Positions 27,264 through 35,999 of a stretch of 64,000 nt of DNA are shown here, in pieces. Both the position numbers and the translations under genes were made by a program. The first letter of the stretch is position 1; every line of letters begins with the position of its first letter. The notes under the pieces are model-generated. The model ran no database searches. It was not told the origin of the DNA and saw only the letters and a program-made list of their open reading frames with translations. Source of the stretch: Streptomyces tagetis (GTDB taxonomy: Bacteria; Actinomycetota; Actinomycetes; Streptomycetales; Streptomycetaceae); assembly GCF_018069565.1 (NCBI RefSeq), contig NZ_JAGPNL010000001.1:1860001-1924000 (forward strand), in the 5' to 3' direction.

Positions 27264-27344
27264 CTATCGGCCGGAGCGTTCGCAGCCGGTTCGGTCCGGG
27301 ACGCGCGGAGCCCCCGACATCCTGACGAACCAGTACGTGGTCAT
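27264..27344 (-). CDS. candidate leader peptide, 26 aa
   Basis: ATG at 27344 starts MTTYWFVRMSGAPRVPDRTG and ends CERSGR-stop at 27264. The ATG lies 7 bases after a good -10 box, so the transcript should be leaderless. It sits between the promoter and the dioxygenase gene. A Cys lies near the C-terminus. It lacks the R-x-[HY]-V-D-L core of the established sulfur leader peptide seen at 39870, so a role in cysteine sensing is only a possibility. Confidence 0.45.
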   Translation of the reverse strand: MTTYWFVRMSGAPRVPDRTGCERSGR

Positions 27345-27351
27345 GGCGACG

Positions 27352-27380
27352 ATTCTGTGATCACGCCCGTCTTCTGTCAA
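27352..27380 (-). promoter_or_regulatory. promoter of the dioxygenase gene
   Basis: Minus-strand TTGACA at 27380-27375, 17-bp spacer, CAGAAT at 27357-27352. The -35 is a perfect consensus hexamer, rare in this window. Transcription should start about at the leader-peptide ATG (27344). Confidence 0.75.
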
Positions 27381-27406
27381 CGGGGCCCCTTTGGCCCCCG
27401 GCCGCC

Positions 27407-28282
27407 TCACCCGTCCCCGCACGTCTCCCGTACGTGGCCGGGGTCGCCCTCGGGCGTGACGTCCAGGTCCCGCCGTACGATGGAGAGTTGGTCTCCCCAC
27501 CCCGCGCAGGCCCGGTCCAGTCCGGCCGCGTCGTACTCGACGACCAGGACGCGGTCGCCGAACGCGTCGGTGTAGTCGCCGCATTCCTCGTAGCGTCCGC
27601 ACTCCTCCACCACGGCGAAGTCGGCGCCCACCTCCCCACGGGCGGAGGCCAGTTCGGGGGTGTTCTTCTGGGCGATGGCCAGACCGCGGTCGTGGGCGTG
27701 GGCGGCGAGCAGGGTGAGGAACGCCTTCGCGTCGTCCGCGTCGAGGAGGCCCTTCGGGGCGCGGGTGTAGCTGTCGTAGTTGTCGGGCTCGACGGCGTCG
27801 AAGCCCTTGTCGGCACAGGTGTCGATCCAGCCACGGACCTTCTCGGCGATCCGCTCGCGCTTGTCCTCGCTGCCGATGTCGAGCAGCGCCTCGTCCCAGT
27901 CCGTGTCCATCACGACCTTCCCGCCACCGCCGCCATCGCCGCCGTCGCCGCCGCGTTCGCGCAGCAAGAGGCCGGGCTCCCAGGTGTCCTCCGCGTCGGG
28001 CTGGGCCTGGAAGGCGTTGACGTAACAGACGTTGTACAGGCCGGGGGCGGGCGAGGCCGTGTGGTCGCGGACGACGACCTCCACGCCCTCGGGCGGGGGA
28101 TAGGCGCCGCCGAGCTGGTAGTCGAACCCGGCGTGCGCCGGAGGAGGCGTCACCCTCAAGGCGTCCCGGGGCGTGCCGTCGCCGCCGCCGGACGAGCCCC
28201 CGGTGCCCGTGCACGCGGTCAGGACGGCGGCCACCGCGAGCAGCGCGGCCGGCCGGAGGACGGCGAACCGGTCGGCGGACAT
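27407..28282 (-). CDS. GH114-type secreted lipoprotein (endo-alpha-1,4-polygalactosaminidase-like)
   Basis: 291 aa; ATG at 28282 after GAGGGAG. Signal peptide with lipobox LTAC, a Gly/Ser linker, then a GH114-like TIM barrel (FDYQLGGAYPPPEGVEVVVRD; ICYVNAFQAQPD-type strand; VMDTDWDEALLDI; FDAVEPDNYDSY; LAIAQKNTPELA; FAVVEECGRYEECGDY). The acidic residues in VEPDNYD and VVEECG are the presumed catalytic ones. Known members cleave galactosaminogalactan, a fungal exopolysaccharide. This fits the fungal-wall enzymes at 12346-15694, though the genes are not linked. A Gly/Asp-rich stretch interrupts the domain at about residue 110. Confidence 0.82.
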   Translation of the reverse strand: MSADRFAVLRPAALLAVAAVLTACTGTGGSSGGGDGTPRDALRVTPPPAHAGFDYQLGGAYPPPEGVEVVVRDHTASPAPGLYNVCYVNAFQAQPDAEDTWEPGLLLRERGGDGGDGGGGGKVVMDTDWDEALLDIGSEDKRERIAEKVRGWIDTCADKGFDAVEPDNYDSYTRAPKGLLDADDAKAFLTLLAAHAHDRGLAIAQKNTPELASARGEVGADFAVVEECGRYEECGDYTDAFGDRVLVVEYDAAGLDRACAGWGDQLSIVRRDLDVTPEGDPGHVRETCGDG

Positions 28283-28548
28283 GTCAGGCGGCTCCCTCGG
28301 ACGGGCCCACCCCGCGACGGCGCGGTCGGGGGAGACGGCGGCCGGCCGGTACGCGAACCGGCCCGGGAAACCTAACCGACCCCGAAACCACCCGGCAAAC
28401 CACCGCGCTCCCCGCCCCGGACCCGGCCTGTCCCCCGGGAGAGCTACACGCAGGTGTCCTCCGTACGGTGACGATCCGGCACCCCGGGGTCCGTAGCGTT
28501 CGAGACATCCCGCGGCACCCCTGCCGCGACTCCCCCGAAGGACGCTCC

Positions 28549-29388
28549 ATGAGGCTGGTCTGGCAATTCCTCGCCGTGATGGCGATCACCGTCGTCTGCA
28601 GTGTGGCGACGAAGGCGGTCGACGGACACCCCTGGCCGACCCTCGCCCTCGGCCTCCTGACCGCCGTGCTCACGGTGCTCGTCTACGGATGGGTGGTGCG
28701 CCGCACCGAACACCGGGCGGTCACCGAGACCGCCCGCGAGGGCGCCGTCCCCGCGATCCTGCGCGGACTGGTCATCGGCCTGGTCTGGTTCGGCGCGGTC
28801 ATCGCCAACATCGCCTTCCTCGGCGGTTATCACGTGCACGGCATCGACTCCCCGTCCGGCGCCGCGGGCCTCTTCGGCTTCATGGCCGCCGCCGCGGTGA
28901 CGGAGGAAGTCCTTTACCGCGGCGTCCTGTTCCGCATCGTCGAGGAACGCTGGGGCACCTGGATCGCCCTCGCCCTGACCGGTCTCCTCTTCGGCGGTGT
29001 CCACCTGCTCAACCCGAACGCCAGTGCGTGGGGCGCCGTCGCCATCGCGGTCGAGGCGGGCGGCGCGCTCGCCGCCGCCTACGCCGCCACCCGCAACCTG
29101 TGGGTGCCGATCGGCCTGCACTTCGGCTGGAACTTCGCCGCCGCCGGAATCTTCGGCACCGAGGTCTCGGGCAACGACACCCCGCCGGGGCTGCTCGACG
29201 CCACCACCTCCGGTTCGCCGCTCGTCACCGGCGGCGACTTCGGCCCCGAAGGCAGCGTCTACGCCGTGGTGTTCGGCGCGCTGGTCACGATCGCGTTCCT
29301 CTGGCTGGCCCGCCGGCGCGGCACGCTGGTCCCGCTCGGCGGACGCCGCTCCGGGCGGCTCGCCGACGTCGCTACACTGCCCCGGTGA
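28549..29388 (+). CDS. CPBP-family intramembrane metalloprotease (Abi domain)
   Basis: 279 aa from the ATG at 28549 behind AAGGACG; an earlier ATG at 28468 lacks a ribosome site. Seven to eight membrane segments. The catalytic motifs are EEVLYRGVLF (Glu-Glu and Arg), GGVHLLN (His) and HFGWNFAA (His, Asn). Family members are Rce1-like proteases; in bacteria several act in bacteriocin immunity or in regulated proteolysis. The stop overlaps the GTG start of a histidine kinase gene, suggesting co-regulation with the two-component pair. Confidence 0.87.
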   Translation: MRLVWQFLAVMAITVVCSVATKAVDGHPWPTLALGLLTAVLTVLVYGWVVRRTEHRAVTETAREGAVPAILRGLVIGLVWFGAVIANIAFLGGYHVHGIDSPSGAAGLFGFMAAAAVTEEVLYRGVLFRIVEERWGTWIALALTGLLFGGVHLLNPNASAWGAVAIAVEAGGALAAAYAATRNLWVPIGLHFGWNFAAAGIFGTEVSGNDTPPGLLDATTSGSPLVTGGDFGPEGSVYAVVFGALVTIAFLWLARRRGTLVPLGGRRSGRLADVATLPR

Positions 29389-30539
29389 ACGCACTGCGCC
29401 GGGCCCGGGAGCTGGTCCGACGGTGCGACGTGCGGATGTGGTACGTCCCGCTCGCGCTGGTCCTCTTCGCCGCCTCGCTGCTGCCCTCCTTCCAGAGCCA
29501 CGGCACCCAGGTCGGCGGGGTCCCGCACCGTCCGTACGACGCCCTGGCCGTGGCCGCGATCGCGCTGGAGTGCCTGCCGCTCGCGGTGCGCCGCCGGTGG
29601 CCGGTCGTCTGCCTCGCCCTGGTGTCCGCCGGGTTCGCCGTCGACCAGCTCCGCGGGTACCACTCGCTCGCCGGCACCGCGCTGCCCATCGCGCTGGTGA
29701 GCGTCGCCTCACTGACGGAGCGGTACCGACGGGCCACGGCGCTCGCCTTCACCGGAGCGTTCCTCCTGTTCGCGGTGGTCCTCCACCGGATCGGCTCCGG
29801 CGAGCCGGTCGGTGAAATGCTCCTGCTCTACCTGGCGTTGGGGCTCGCCTGGGGCCTCGGCACCGGACTGCGCGCGGCCCGAGCCGCCGAGGAGGAGCGC
29901 CGGCACCGCGTCGCCGAGGAGACCCGTGCCGCCGAACGCGCCCGCATCGCCCGCGAACTCCACGACGTGGTGACCCACCACGTGACCGCGATGGTCGTCC
30001 AGGCCGAGGCGGCCCGCTACCTGACCGCCGCGCCGGACCGCCTCGACCAGACCCTCACCGCCGTCACCGACACCGGCCGGCGGGCCATCACCGACCTGCG
30101 CCACCTGCTCGACCTGCTCCAGCCCGACCACGGCCGCGAAGCGAGGACACCGCCCGTCGGCCGGTTCCTCACCCTCGTGGAACAGACCCGGCGGGCCGGA
30201 CAGCCCGTGGAGTTCACCGAGGAGGGCACCCCGGCCGAATCGACCGGCAGCGCCGACCTGGTCGCCTACCGCGTCGTACAGGAGGCGCTCACCAACGCCC
30301 TCAAGTACGCCCACGGCAGCCGCACTTCGGTCCGGGTGCGGCACGGGGAACGGGAGATCAGCGTCGAGGTCGGCACCGACGGCGCCGGCGAGCGCACCGC
30401 CTCCCCGGGCGGCAGCGGACGCGGACTCGCCGGACTGCGCGAACGCGTCGACGTCCTCGGCGGCGACTTCAGCGCCGGCCGCGGCACCGGCGGCGGCTTC
30501 CTCGTACAGGCGCGCATACCGGCGGGGAACCCCTCGTGA
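29385..30539 (+). CDS. sensor histidine kinase, NarL/DesK type
   Basis: 384 aa from a GTG at 29385 overlapping the previous stop (GTGA). Residues about 20-165 contain four to five membrane helices with short loops. The HisKA_3 dimerisation helix has the phospho-acceptor His in RIARELHDVVTHHVTAM. The HATPase_c domain follows (VVQEALTNALKYAHG; GRGLAGLRERVDVLGG); the usual D-x-G-x-G box is degenerate (EVGTDGAGER). A TACACT sequence seven bases before the GTG could add a leaderless internal promoter. Its partner regulator follows with a 4-bp overlap. Confidence 0.92.
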   Translation: MNALRRARELVRRCDVRMWYVPLALVLFAASLLPSFQSHGTQVGGVPHRPYDALAVAAIALECLPLAVRRRWPVVCLALVSAGFAVDQLRGYHSLAGTALPIALVSVASLTERYRRATALAFTGAFLLFAVVLHRIGSGEPVGEMLLLYLALGLAWGLGTGLRAARAAEEERRHRVAEETRAAERARIARELHDVVTHHVTAMVVQAEAARYLTAAPDRLDQTLTAVTDTGRRAITDLRHLLDLLQPDHGREARTPPVGRFLTLVEQTRRAGQPVEFTEEGTPAESTGSADLVAYRVVQEALTNALKYAHGSRTSVRVRHGEREISVEVGTDGAGERTASPGGSGRGLAGLRERVDVLGGDFSAGRGTGGGFLVQARIPAGNPS

Positions 30540-31195
30540 CGGCGCCGCTCCGGGTCCTCGTCTGCGACGACCAGATGCTCGTCCGCACCGGACTGGTGAC
30601 GATCATCGACGCGCAGCCCGACCTGGAGGTGGCGGGGGAGTGCGGGGACGGCCGCACGGCGGTCGACCTCGCGGCCCGATTACGGCCCGACGTGGTGGTC
30701 ATGGACGTCCGCATGCCCGTGCTCGACGGCATCGAGGCGACCCGCCTCCTGGCCGGCGCGGGCGTGCCCCACCCCGTCAAGGTGCTCGTGGTCACCACGT
30801 TCAACCTGGACGAGTACGTCTACGAGGCGCTGCGCGCCGGCGCCGGGGGGTTCCTGCTCAAGGACGCCCCGCCGGCCCAGCTCCTCCACGGCATCCGGAC
30901 CGTGGCCTCCGGCGCCGCGCTGCTCGACCCGGAGGTCACCCGGCAGCTCGTCGGCCGGTACGCGGCCCGCATCCGCCCGGCGGAGGACTCCACGGGGGAC
31001 GTGCCGCTGACGCCGCGCGAACTGGAGGTCCTCCGCCTCATCGCCGACGGCCTCTCCAACAGCGAGATCGCCGCGACCCTGCTCATCAGCCAGGAGACCG
31101 TGAAGACGTTCGTCTCCCGCATGCTCGCCAAGCTGGGCCTGCGCGACCGCGTCCAGGCCGTCGTCTACGCCTACCGGCGCGGGCTGGTGACCTGA
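30536..31195 (+). CDS. response regulator, NarL/LuxR family
   Basis: 219 aa; GTG at 30536 overlapping the kinase stop. Receiver domain 1-120 with phospho-acceptor Asp in VVVMDVRMPVLDGIE, conserved Thr in VVTTFNLDEYV and Lys in FLLKDAPP. A LuxR-type helix-turn-helix at the C-terminus (LTPRELEVLRLIADGLSNSE; TVKTFVSRMLAKL) binds DNA. It forms a cognate pair with the preceding kinase and perhaps controls the CPBP protease gene upstream. A 7-bp stem hairpin follows. Confidence 0.94.
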   Translation: MTAPLRVLVCDDQMLVRTGLVTIIDAQPDLEVAGECGDGRTAVDLAARLRPDVVVMDVRMPVLDGIEATRLLAGAGVPHPVKVLVVTTFNLDEYVYEALRAGAGGFLLKDAPPAQLLHGIRTVASGAALLDPEVTRQLVGRYAARIRPAEDSTGDVPLTPRELEVLRLIADGLSNSEIAATLLISQETVKTFVSRMLAKLGLRDRVQAVVYAYRRGLVT

Positions 31196-31211
31196 CGGGA
31201 GGCCCACCGCC

Positions 31212-31230
31212 GCGCCGGTCTTGCCGGCGC
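31212..31230 (+). terminator. short hairpin after the response regulator gene
   Basis: GCGCCGG (31212-31218), loop TCTTG, CCGGCGC (31224-31230). It lies between convergent genes; no U-tract. Confidence 0.4.
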
Positions 31231-31267
31231 CGGGCACGCGGGGTCCGCCGGCCGGAACGGCCGTGTC

Positions 31268-31825
31268 TCAGGCGCCGGCTTCCAGCACCGCCGTACGGCC
31301 GCGCAGGGCGGCGGAGAACCGGTCCGTGACCTCGGCCAGCGCCTCCGCCGTGCCCACCGGGAGGCCGACCGTCCCGTCCTCGCCGACGGTGATGTCCGTG
31401 TCGAGCGTGAACCAGCCCGGGACGACGTGCGTGGCGCCCATCGAGGTGAGCACCGGCCGCAGGGCGTAGTCGATGGCCAGGACGTGGGCCGTGCTGCCGC
31501 CGGTGGCGAGCGGCAGCACGGTCTTGCCGGCCAGCGCGTACTGCGGGAGCAGATCGAGCAGCGACTTGAGCAGCCCGGAGTAGGCGGCCTTGTAGATGGG
31601 GGTGCCGATCACCACGCCGTCCACCCGCTCGAACAGCGAGGCGGCCTCGACGACGGCCGGATGGCGGAGGTCGGCGCCGAGCAGGGCGCGGGCGGGCAGG
31701 TCGCGCACCTCCAGGGAGACCACGTCGTGGCCCTGGTCCCGGAGCCGGTCGTCGAGGTGAGCGAGGAGCCGTGCGGTGCGGGAGGCGGGGGAGGGGCTTG
31801 CGGAGACGGAGAGGACGGTGGCCAT
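31268..31825 (-). CDS. ssuE: NAD(P)H-dependent FMN reductase, SsuE family
   Basis: 185 aa; ATG at 31825 behind AAAGG. Flavodoxin-like fold: SVSASPSPASRTARLL binds FMN phosphate, and VIGTPIYKAAYSGLLKSLLDLLPQ is the conserved SsuE block, followed by LPLATGGSTAH. It supplies reduced FMN to a flavin-dependent monooxygenase, here the one at 32808 in the same operon. It is the last gene of a seven-gene minus-strand operon that starts near 39944. The symbol is by family; the cognate monooxygenase is not SsuD itself. Confidence 0.9.
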   Translation of the reverse strand: MATVLSVSASPSPASRTARLLAHLDDRLRDQGHDVVSLEVRDLPARALLGADLRHPAVVEAASLFERVDGVVIGTPIYKAAYSGLLKSLLDLLPQYALAGKTVLPLATGGSTAHVLAIDYALRPVLTSMGATHVVPGWFTLDTDITVGEDGTVGLPVGTAEALAEVTDRFSAALRGRTAVLEAGA

Positions 31826-31908
31826 GGGGAGACCTTTCGGTTTCGGTGTGCGGGAGGGGTGCGGGCCGCCGCGGCGCGGGCGGGCCGGGGACTGGTCCCC
31901 GGGGGCGC

Positions 31909-32688
31909 TCACCAGGCGCTCGACTCCACCGTGACCGGCGGCAGGAGTCCGTTGCGCAGCGCTTCCAGGAAGGTGACGATCTCGGCGGCGACCGAGCGGT
32001 GCTGGAGGTCGTTGAGGACGTCGTGGTGGGCGCCCCGGACGACCGAGAGGCGGGCCCGGGGCAGGGACTTCGCCATCCGGGCGAGGGCGTCGCGGTCCGC
32101 GAGCGGATCGGCCTCCCCGGCGAGGATCAGCACCGGGACGCCCGCCCCGCTCTCGTGGGCGAGCGCGAGCAGGGCGCCGGGGACCGGCTCGCCGAGCGCG
32201 CCCCGGCGGAATGCGGCGTCGGCGCGGAGCGTGCCCCGGTGGGCGGGGCAGGAGGTGCGGACGGCCAACTCGTCGTCCCAGGTGCCGGAGGCCGCGGTGC
32301 GCGCGGGGAGCCCGGCGAGGACGGCGGCGTCCGCGCGGAGCCCGGCGGGCCCCTCCCCGCTCGCCGTTGCGAGGAGCGCGGCCACCGCCACGGCTCCGGT
32401 GTCGGCGCCCACCAGGACCACGGGGCCGACGACACCGTCGGGGCCCGCGGTGCCCCCGACGGCCTCGGCGATCCGGGCGCCGAAGGCGGTCAGCCGGCCG
32501 GCCGGGTCGTCGGCGTCGAGGCGTGCCGCGTCGACGACCCGGACGCGGTAGGCGTCGGCGGCCAGCCGGCGGCCCAGCCGGTGGTAGGTCGCCCGGGTCT
32601 CTCCCCGGCCCGGCACCACGACGACCGTGCCGCGGAGGGCCGGCCCTTCGGGAGCGTGGTGGTCGGTGTAGGCGGCGTGCTCGGTCAT
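31909..32688 (-). CDS. alpha/beta hydrolase with Asp at the nucleophile position
   Basis: 259 aa; ATG at 32688 behind AGGAG. An alpha/beta hydrolase fold with oxyanion/entry region VVVPGRGETRATYHRLG and nucleophile elbow VLVGADTGAVAV. The central residue of G-x-[S/D]-x-G is Asp, not Ser. The acid (AGEADPLADRD) and His (RGAHHDVLND) look intact, giving an Asp-His-Asp set as in haloalkane dehalogenases and epoxide hydrolases. In the operon it lies between the monooxygenase and its FMN reductase and so may act on the oxidised organosulfur product. Substrate unknown. Confidence 0.78.
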   Translation of the reverse strand: MTEHAAYTDHHAPEGPALRGTVVVVPGRGETRATYHRLGRRLAADAYRVRVVDAARLDADDPAGRLTAFGARIAEAVGGTAGPDGVVGPVVLVGADTGAVAVAALLATASGEGPAGLRADAAVLAGLPARTAASGTWDDELAVRTSCPAHRGTLRADAAFRRGALGEPVPGALLALAHESGAGVPVLILAGEADPLADRDALARMAKSLPRARLSVVRGAHHDVLNDLQHRSVAAEIVTFLEALRNGLLPPVTVESSAW

Positions 32689-32807
32689 CTCGGGCTCCTG
32701 GCGGGAAACGGGGAAGGGGGGGCGGCGTCGACCGGGGAGTGGACGGGGGCTGAGCGAGGCCGCGTACTCGCTGGGCGGGCTCGTGGCGGGCCCCCTCACC
32801 CGCCCCC

Positions 32808-34148
32808 TCACCCGCCCGCGCGTTCGCGCACGCGGGTGTGGCGGTTCGCGGGGACCGGCAGGCCGAGGTGGCCCCGCAGGGTGTCGGCCTCGTACGCGGT
32901 GCGGAACAGGCCGCGCTCCCGGAGGAGCGGCACCACGCCGTCGACGAAGAGTTCGAGGTCGTCGTCGGTCCGAAAGGCGAGGTTGATGCCGTCCAGGGTG
33001 CCCGCCGCGAACCACTCCTCGATGGTGTCCGCGACGGTCGTGGGGGAACCGACGAACGGGGACTCACGGAACGCGGCCACGCTCTCCACGACTTGACGTA
33101 GCGTCAGCTCCTGCTCGCGGGCACGCCGGATGATCTGTGCCGCGCCGGTGCGTCCGCCCTTCTCCGCCAGGTGGGCGACGTCCGGGAAGGGGGCGTCCAG
33201 GTCGTGGACGCCGAAGTCGTACGCGCCGAAGGAGCGGCCCAGGAGCGCCAGGTTGCGGTCGAAGTCGTTGTCCTCCTCGAAGATCTCCCGCTCACGGCGC
33301 CGGGCCCGCGCGTCCGTGGCGGCGACGACCGGTCCGCCGTGGAGGAAGACCTTGAGGTGCTCGGGGTCGCGGCCGTGGGCGGCGGCACGCCGCTTGACGT
33401 CCGCGTAGTACTCCCGGGCCTGTTCCAGGGTGCCGCCGGGCGCGTAGACGCCCTCGGCGACCCGGGCGGCGAGGTCGCGGCCCTCGGCGGAGACCCCGGC
33501 CTGGAAGATGACGGGCTGCCCCTGCGGCGAGCGCGAGACGTTCAGCGGCCCGGCGACCCTGAAGTGCTCACCCACGTGGTCCAGCGCGTGCAGCCGCCGC
33601 GGGTCGAGGAAGACGCCCCGCTCCACGTCGGCGGGGAAGGCGTCGTCCTCGTAGGAGTCCCACAGCCCCCGGGCGACCTGGACGAACTCCAGGGCGCGGC
33701 CGTAGCGGGTGGCGTAGTCGAGGTGTTCGTCGAGGCCGAAGTTCCTCGACGTGCCGGTGTCGAAGCTCGTCACCACGTTCCAGCCGGCCCGGCCCCCGCT
33801 GATGAGGTCGAGGGAGGCGAAGCGGCGGGCCAGGTTGAACGGGGAGTTGTACGTCGAACTGGCGGTGCCGACCAGGCCGATGTGCCGGGTGTGGGTGGCG
33901 ACCGCCGACAACAGGGTCAGCGGCTCCAGCCGGTTGAGGTAGTGGGCGGGGTAGGTGGCGTTGATGAACTGGCTGTCGACGATGAACAGGGCGTCGAAGA
34001 GGGCGTGTTCGGCCGCCTGCGCCTGCCGGATGTAGTAACCGATGTCGATGCTCGCGTTCTTGGCGACGCGCGGGTCCTTCCAGAGGCCGTGCTGACCGGG
34101 ACCGCCTACACCGTACGGGTGCAGGGCGAGGTGGATTCCGCGGGACAT
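32808..34148 (-). CDS. FMN-dependent LLM-class monooxygenase (NtaA/SnaA/DszA type)
   Basis: 446 aa; ATG at 34148 behind GAGAGGAAC. Luciferase-like barrel of the NtaA/DszA subfamily: HLALHPYGVGGPGQHGLWK, LFDALFIVDSQF, VGTASSTYNSPFNLARRFAS, GGRAGWNVVTSFDTGTSRNFG and VIFQAGVSAEGRDLAA. It uses FMNH2 from the SsuE-type reductase to oxidise a small molecule. In this subfamily C-S, C-N or sulfone cleavage is known. Coupled to an oligopeptide-type importer, the substrate is probably an imported organosulfur compound (inference). Confidence 0.9.
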   Translation of the reverse strand: MSRGIHLALHPYGVGGPGQHGLWKDPRVAKNASIDIGYYIRQAQAAEHALFDALFIVDSQFINATYPAHYLNRLEPLTLLSAVATHTRHIGLVGTASSTYNSPFNLARRFASLDLISGGRAGWNVVTSFDTGTSRNFGLDEHLDYATRYGRALEFVQVARGLWDSYEDDAFPADVERGVFLDPRRLHALDHVGEHFRVAGPLNVSRSPQGQPVIFQAGVSAEGRDLAARVAEGVYAPGGTLEQAREYYADVKRRAAAHGRDPEHLKVFLHGGPVVAATDARARRREREIFEEDNDFDRNLALLGRSFGAYDFGVHDLDAPFPDVAHLAEKGGRTGAAQIIRRAREQELTLRQVVESVAAFRESPFVGSPTTVADTIEEWFAAGTLDGINLAFRTDDDLELFVDGVVPLLRERGLFRTAYEADTLRGHLGLPVPANRHTRVRERAGG

Positions 34149-34153
34149 GGCTG

Positions 34154-34216
34154 TTCCTCTCGAAAGCGAAAGCGAAAGCGGGGGTGGGGGTGGGGGCGTG
34201 GCGTGGAGGGGGTTGG
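34154..34216. repeat. microsatellite CGAAAG x3 and G5 tracts
   Basis: Between ABC ATPase and monooxygenase genes the plus strand reads GAAAGC three times, followed by GGGGGT, GGGGGT, GGGGGC and one more G5 tract. Four G5 runs could fold as a G-quadruplex in the plus (non-transcribed) strand. Length variation here could change operon spacing. Confidence 0.5.
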
Positions 34217-34217
34217 T

Positions 34218-35999
34218 TCAGTCGGCCGGCAGGGCGCGCAGCGCCTCGCGTTCGGCGCGGCCGGCGGGGCGGCCCCGCAGGGTGGGCGCGGAGCCGAGCA
34301 GCAGGCGGGTGTAGGGGTGGACCGGGTGGTTGACGATGTCGCGGGCGGCGCCCGTCTCGACCAGCTCGCCCCGGTGGAGGACGGCGACGCGGTCGGCGGT
34401 CCCCGCGACGGAGCCGAGGTCGTGGGAGATGAGGAGGAGCGCGACCCCCGAGGCGCGGAGTTCCTTGAGGATCTCCAGGACCTGGACGCGGTTGGCGGAG
34501 TCCAGGGCGCTGACCGGTTCGTCGAGGACGACGAGCCGGGGCCCGGTGACCAGGGCGCGGGCCACGGCGACACGTTGGCGCTGTCCGCCGGACAGCTCCG
34601 CGGGCAGCCGTTCGAGCAGGTCGGGCGTGAGGCGGACCCGGTCGAGGAAGGAACGGACGCGCGGGGCGGCCTCCTTGCGCCGCACGCCCTGGATGAGCAG
34701 CGGTTCGACGAGCGAGTCCTCGATGGTGAGGTCCGGGTCGAGGCTGCGCAGCGGGTCCTGGAAGACGTACTGGATCACGCCCCGGCGGCGCAGCGCACGC
34801 CACTGGCGGGGCCCGTACGCGCCCACGTCCTCCCCGGCCACGCGGATCGAGCCGGCCGACGGGGGGACCAGGCCGAGGACGGCGCGGGCCAGGGTCGACT
34901 TGCCGGAGCCCGTCTCGCCGATGAGGCCGACGATCTCGCCGGGCGCGATGCCCAGGGTGACGTCGCGCAGGACCCGTCGGCGTGCGCGCCCCCGGCCGTG
35001 GTGCACGTCGAGGCCGGTCACCTCCAGGACGGCCCCCGGCTCCGCCTCGCGCGCGGCCTTCACGGCCGGGGTGGTCATGACGCCTCCCGAGGGGTGACGG
35101 AACCGGTCCAGCCCGTACTGCTCGTGCTCGGCGACGAGCAGGCGGGTGTAGGGGTGCCGCGGGTGGTGGAGCACCGAGCGGGTCTCGCCCTGCTCGACCA
35201 CCTCGCCCCGCCGCATCACCAGGACCTCGTCGCAGAGGTGGGCGACGACGGCGAGGTCGTGGGAGACCACGACGAGGGCCAGTCCGGTCCGTTCGCGCAG
35301 ATCGGCGAGGAGGTCGAGGATCTCGGCCTGCACGGTCACGTCGAGCGCGGTGGTGGCCTCGTCGGCGATGAGGGCCCGGGGCTCGACCGCGACGGCGGCG
35401 GCGATCAGGACGCGCTGGAGCATGCCTCCGGAGAGTTCGTGGACGTACTGGCCGTGGACGCGTCCGGGGTCGCGCAGCCGTACGGCCGCGAGCAGTTCGA
35501 CGGCGCGTCGGCGGGCGGCGCGGCGGCTCAGTCCCCGTTTGACCCGCAGGACCTCGGCGATCTGCGCGCCGACGGTGATCGCCGGGTTGAGGTAGGAGGC
35601 GGGGTCCTGGAAGACGGCGCCGATGGTGGAGCCCCTGAGGTCCGTCCACTGCCGGGGCGTCTTCGTCGCGGTGTCCTCGCCCATGAGGTCGACGCGTCCG
35701 CCGGAGACCTCGAAGTGCGGCGGCAGGATGCCGAGCACGGCACGGCAGGTGAGGGTCTTGCCGCTGCCGGACTCCCCGACGATGCCGACCGCCTTGCCGG
35801 GGGTCAGCGTGAAGGTGACGCCGTGGACGATCTCCCGGTCGCCGGCCCGGTCGGTGACGCGGACGTCGTGGAGCGCCAGTACGGGCGCGGCCTCCGGGGA
35901 GCCGCCGTCGTCGGTGGGGCGGGCCGTCTCGGGGCGGGCCCTTTCGGGGCGGGGCCTTTCGGGACGGGGAGTGAGGGTGTCGGGGGAGAGCGGGCTCAT
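34218..35999 (-). CDS. oligopeptide-type ABC transporter, two fused ATPase domains (DppD-DppF)
   Basis: 593 aa; ATG at 35999 overlapping the permease stop (ATGA). Two complete nucleotide-binding domains in one chain: first GESGSGKTL, LSGGM, LIADEATTALD; second GETGSGKST, LSGGQRQRV, LVVLDEPVSALD. It energises import with the two permeases and the binding protein of the operon. A Pro/Glu/Arg-rich N-terminal tail (RPERPRPERARPET) is encoded by short repeats. Fused ATPases of this type belong to the dipeptide/nickel family; here the genetic partners are monooxygenase and FMN reductase genes, so the cargo is probably organosulfur. Confidence 0.9.
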   Translation of the reverse strand: MSPLSPDTLTPRPERPRPERARPETARPTDDGGSPEAAPVLALHDVRVTDRAGDREIVHGVTFTLTPGKAVGIVGESGSGKTLTCRAVLGILPPHFEVSGGRVDLMGEDTATKTPRQWTDLRGSTIGAVFQDPASYLNPAITVGAQIAEVLRVKRGLSRRAARRRAVELLAAVRLRDPGRVHGQYVHELSGGMLQRVLIAAAVAVEPRALIADEATTALDVTVQAEILDLLADLRERTGLALVVVSHDLAVVAHLCDEVLVMRRGEVVEQGETRSVLHHPRHPYTRLLVAEHEQYGLDRFRHPSGGVMTTPAVKAAREAEPGAVLEVTGLDVHHGRGRARRRVLRDVTLGIAPGEIVGLIGETGSGKSTLARAVLGLVPPSAGSIRVAGEDVGAYGPRQWRALRRRGVIQYVFQDPLRSLDPDLTIEDSLVEPLLIQGVRRKEAAPRVRSFLDRVRLTPDLLERLPAELSGGQRQRVAVARALVTGPRLVVLDEPVSALDSANRVQVLEILKELRASGVALLLISHDLGSVAGTADRVAVLHRGELVETGAARDIVNHPVHPYTRLLLGSAPTLRGRPAGRAEREALRALPAD

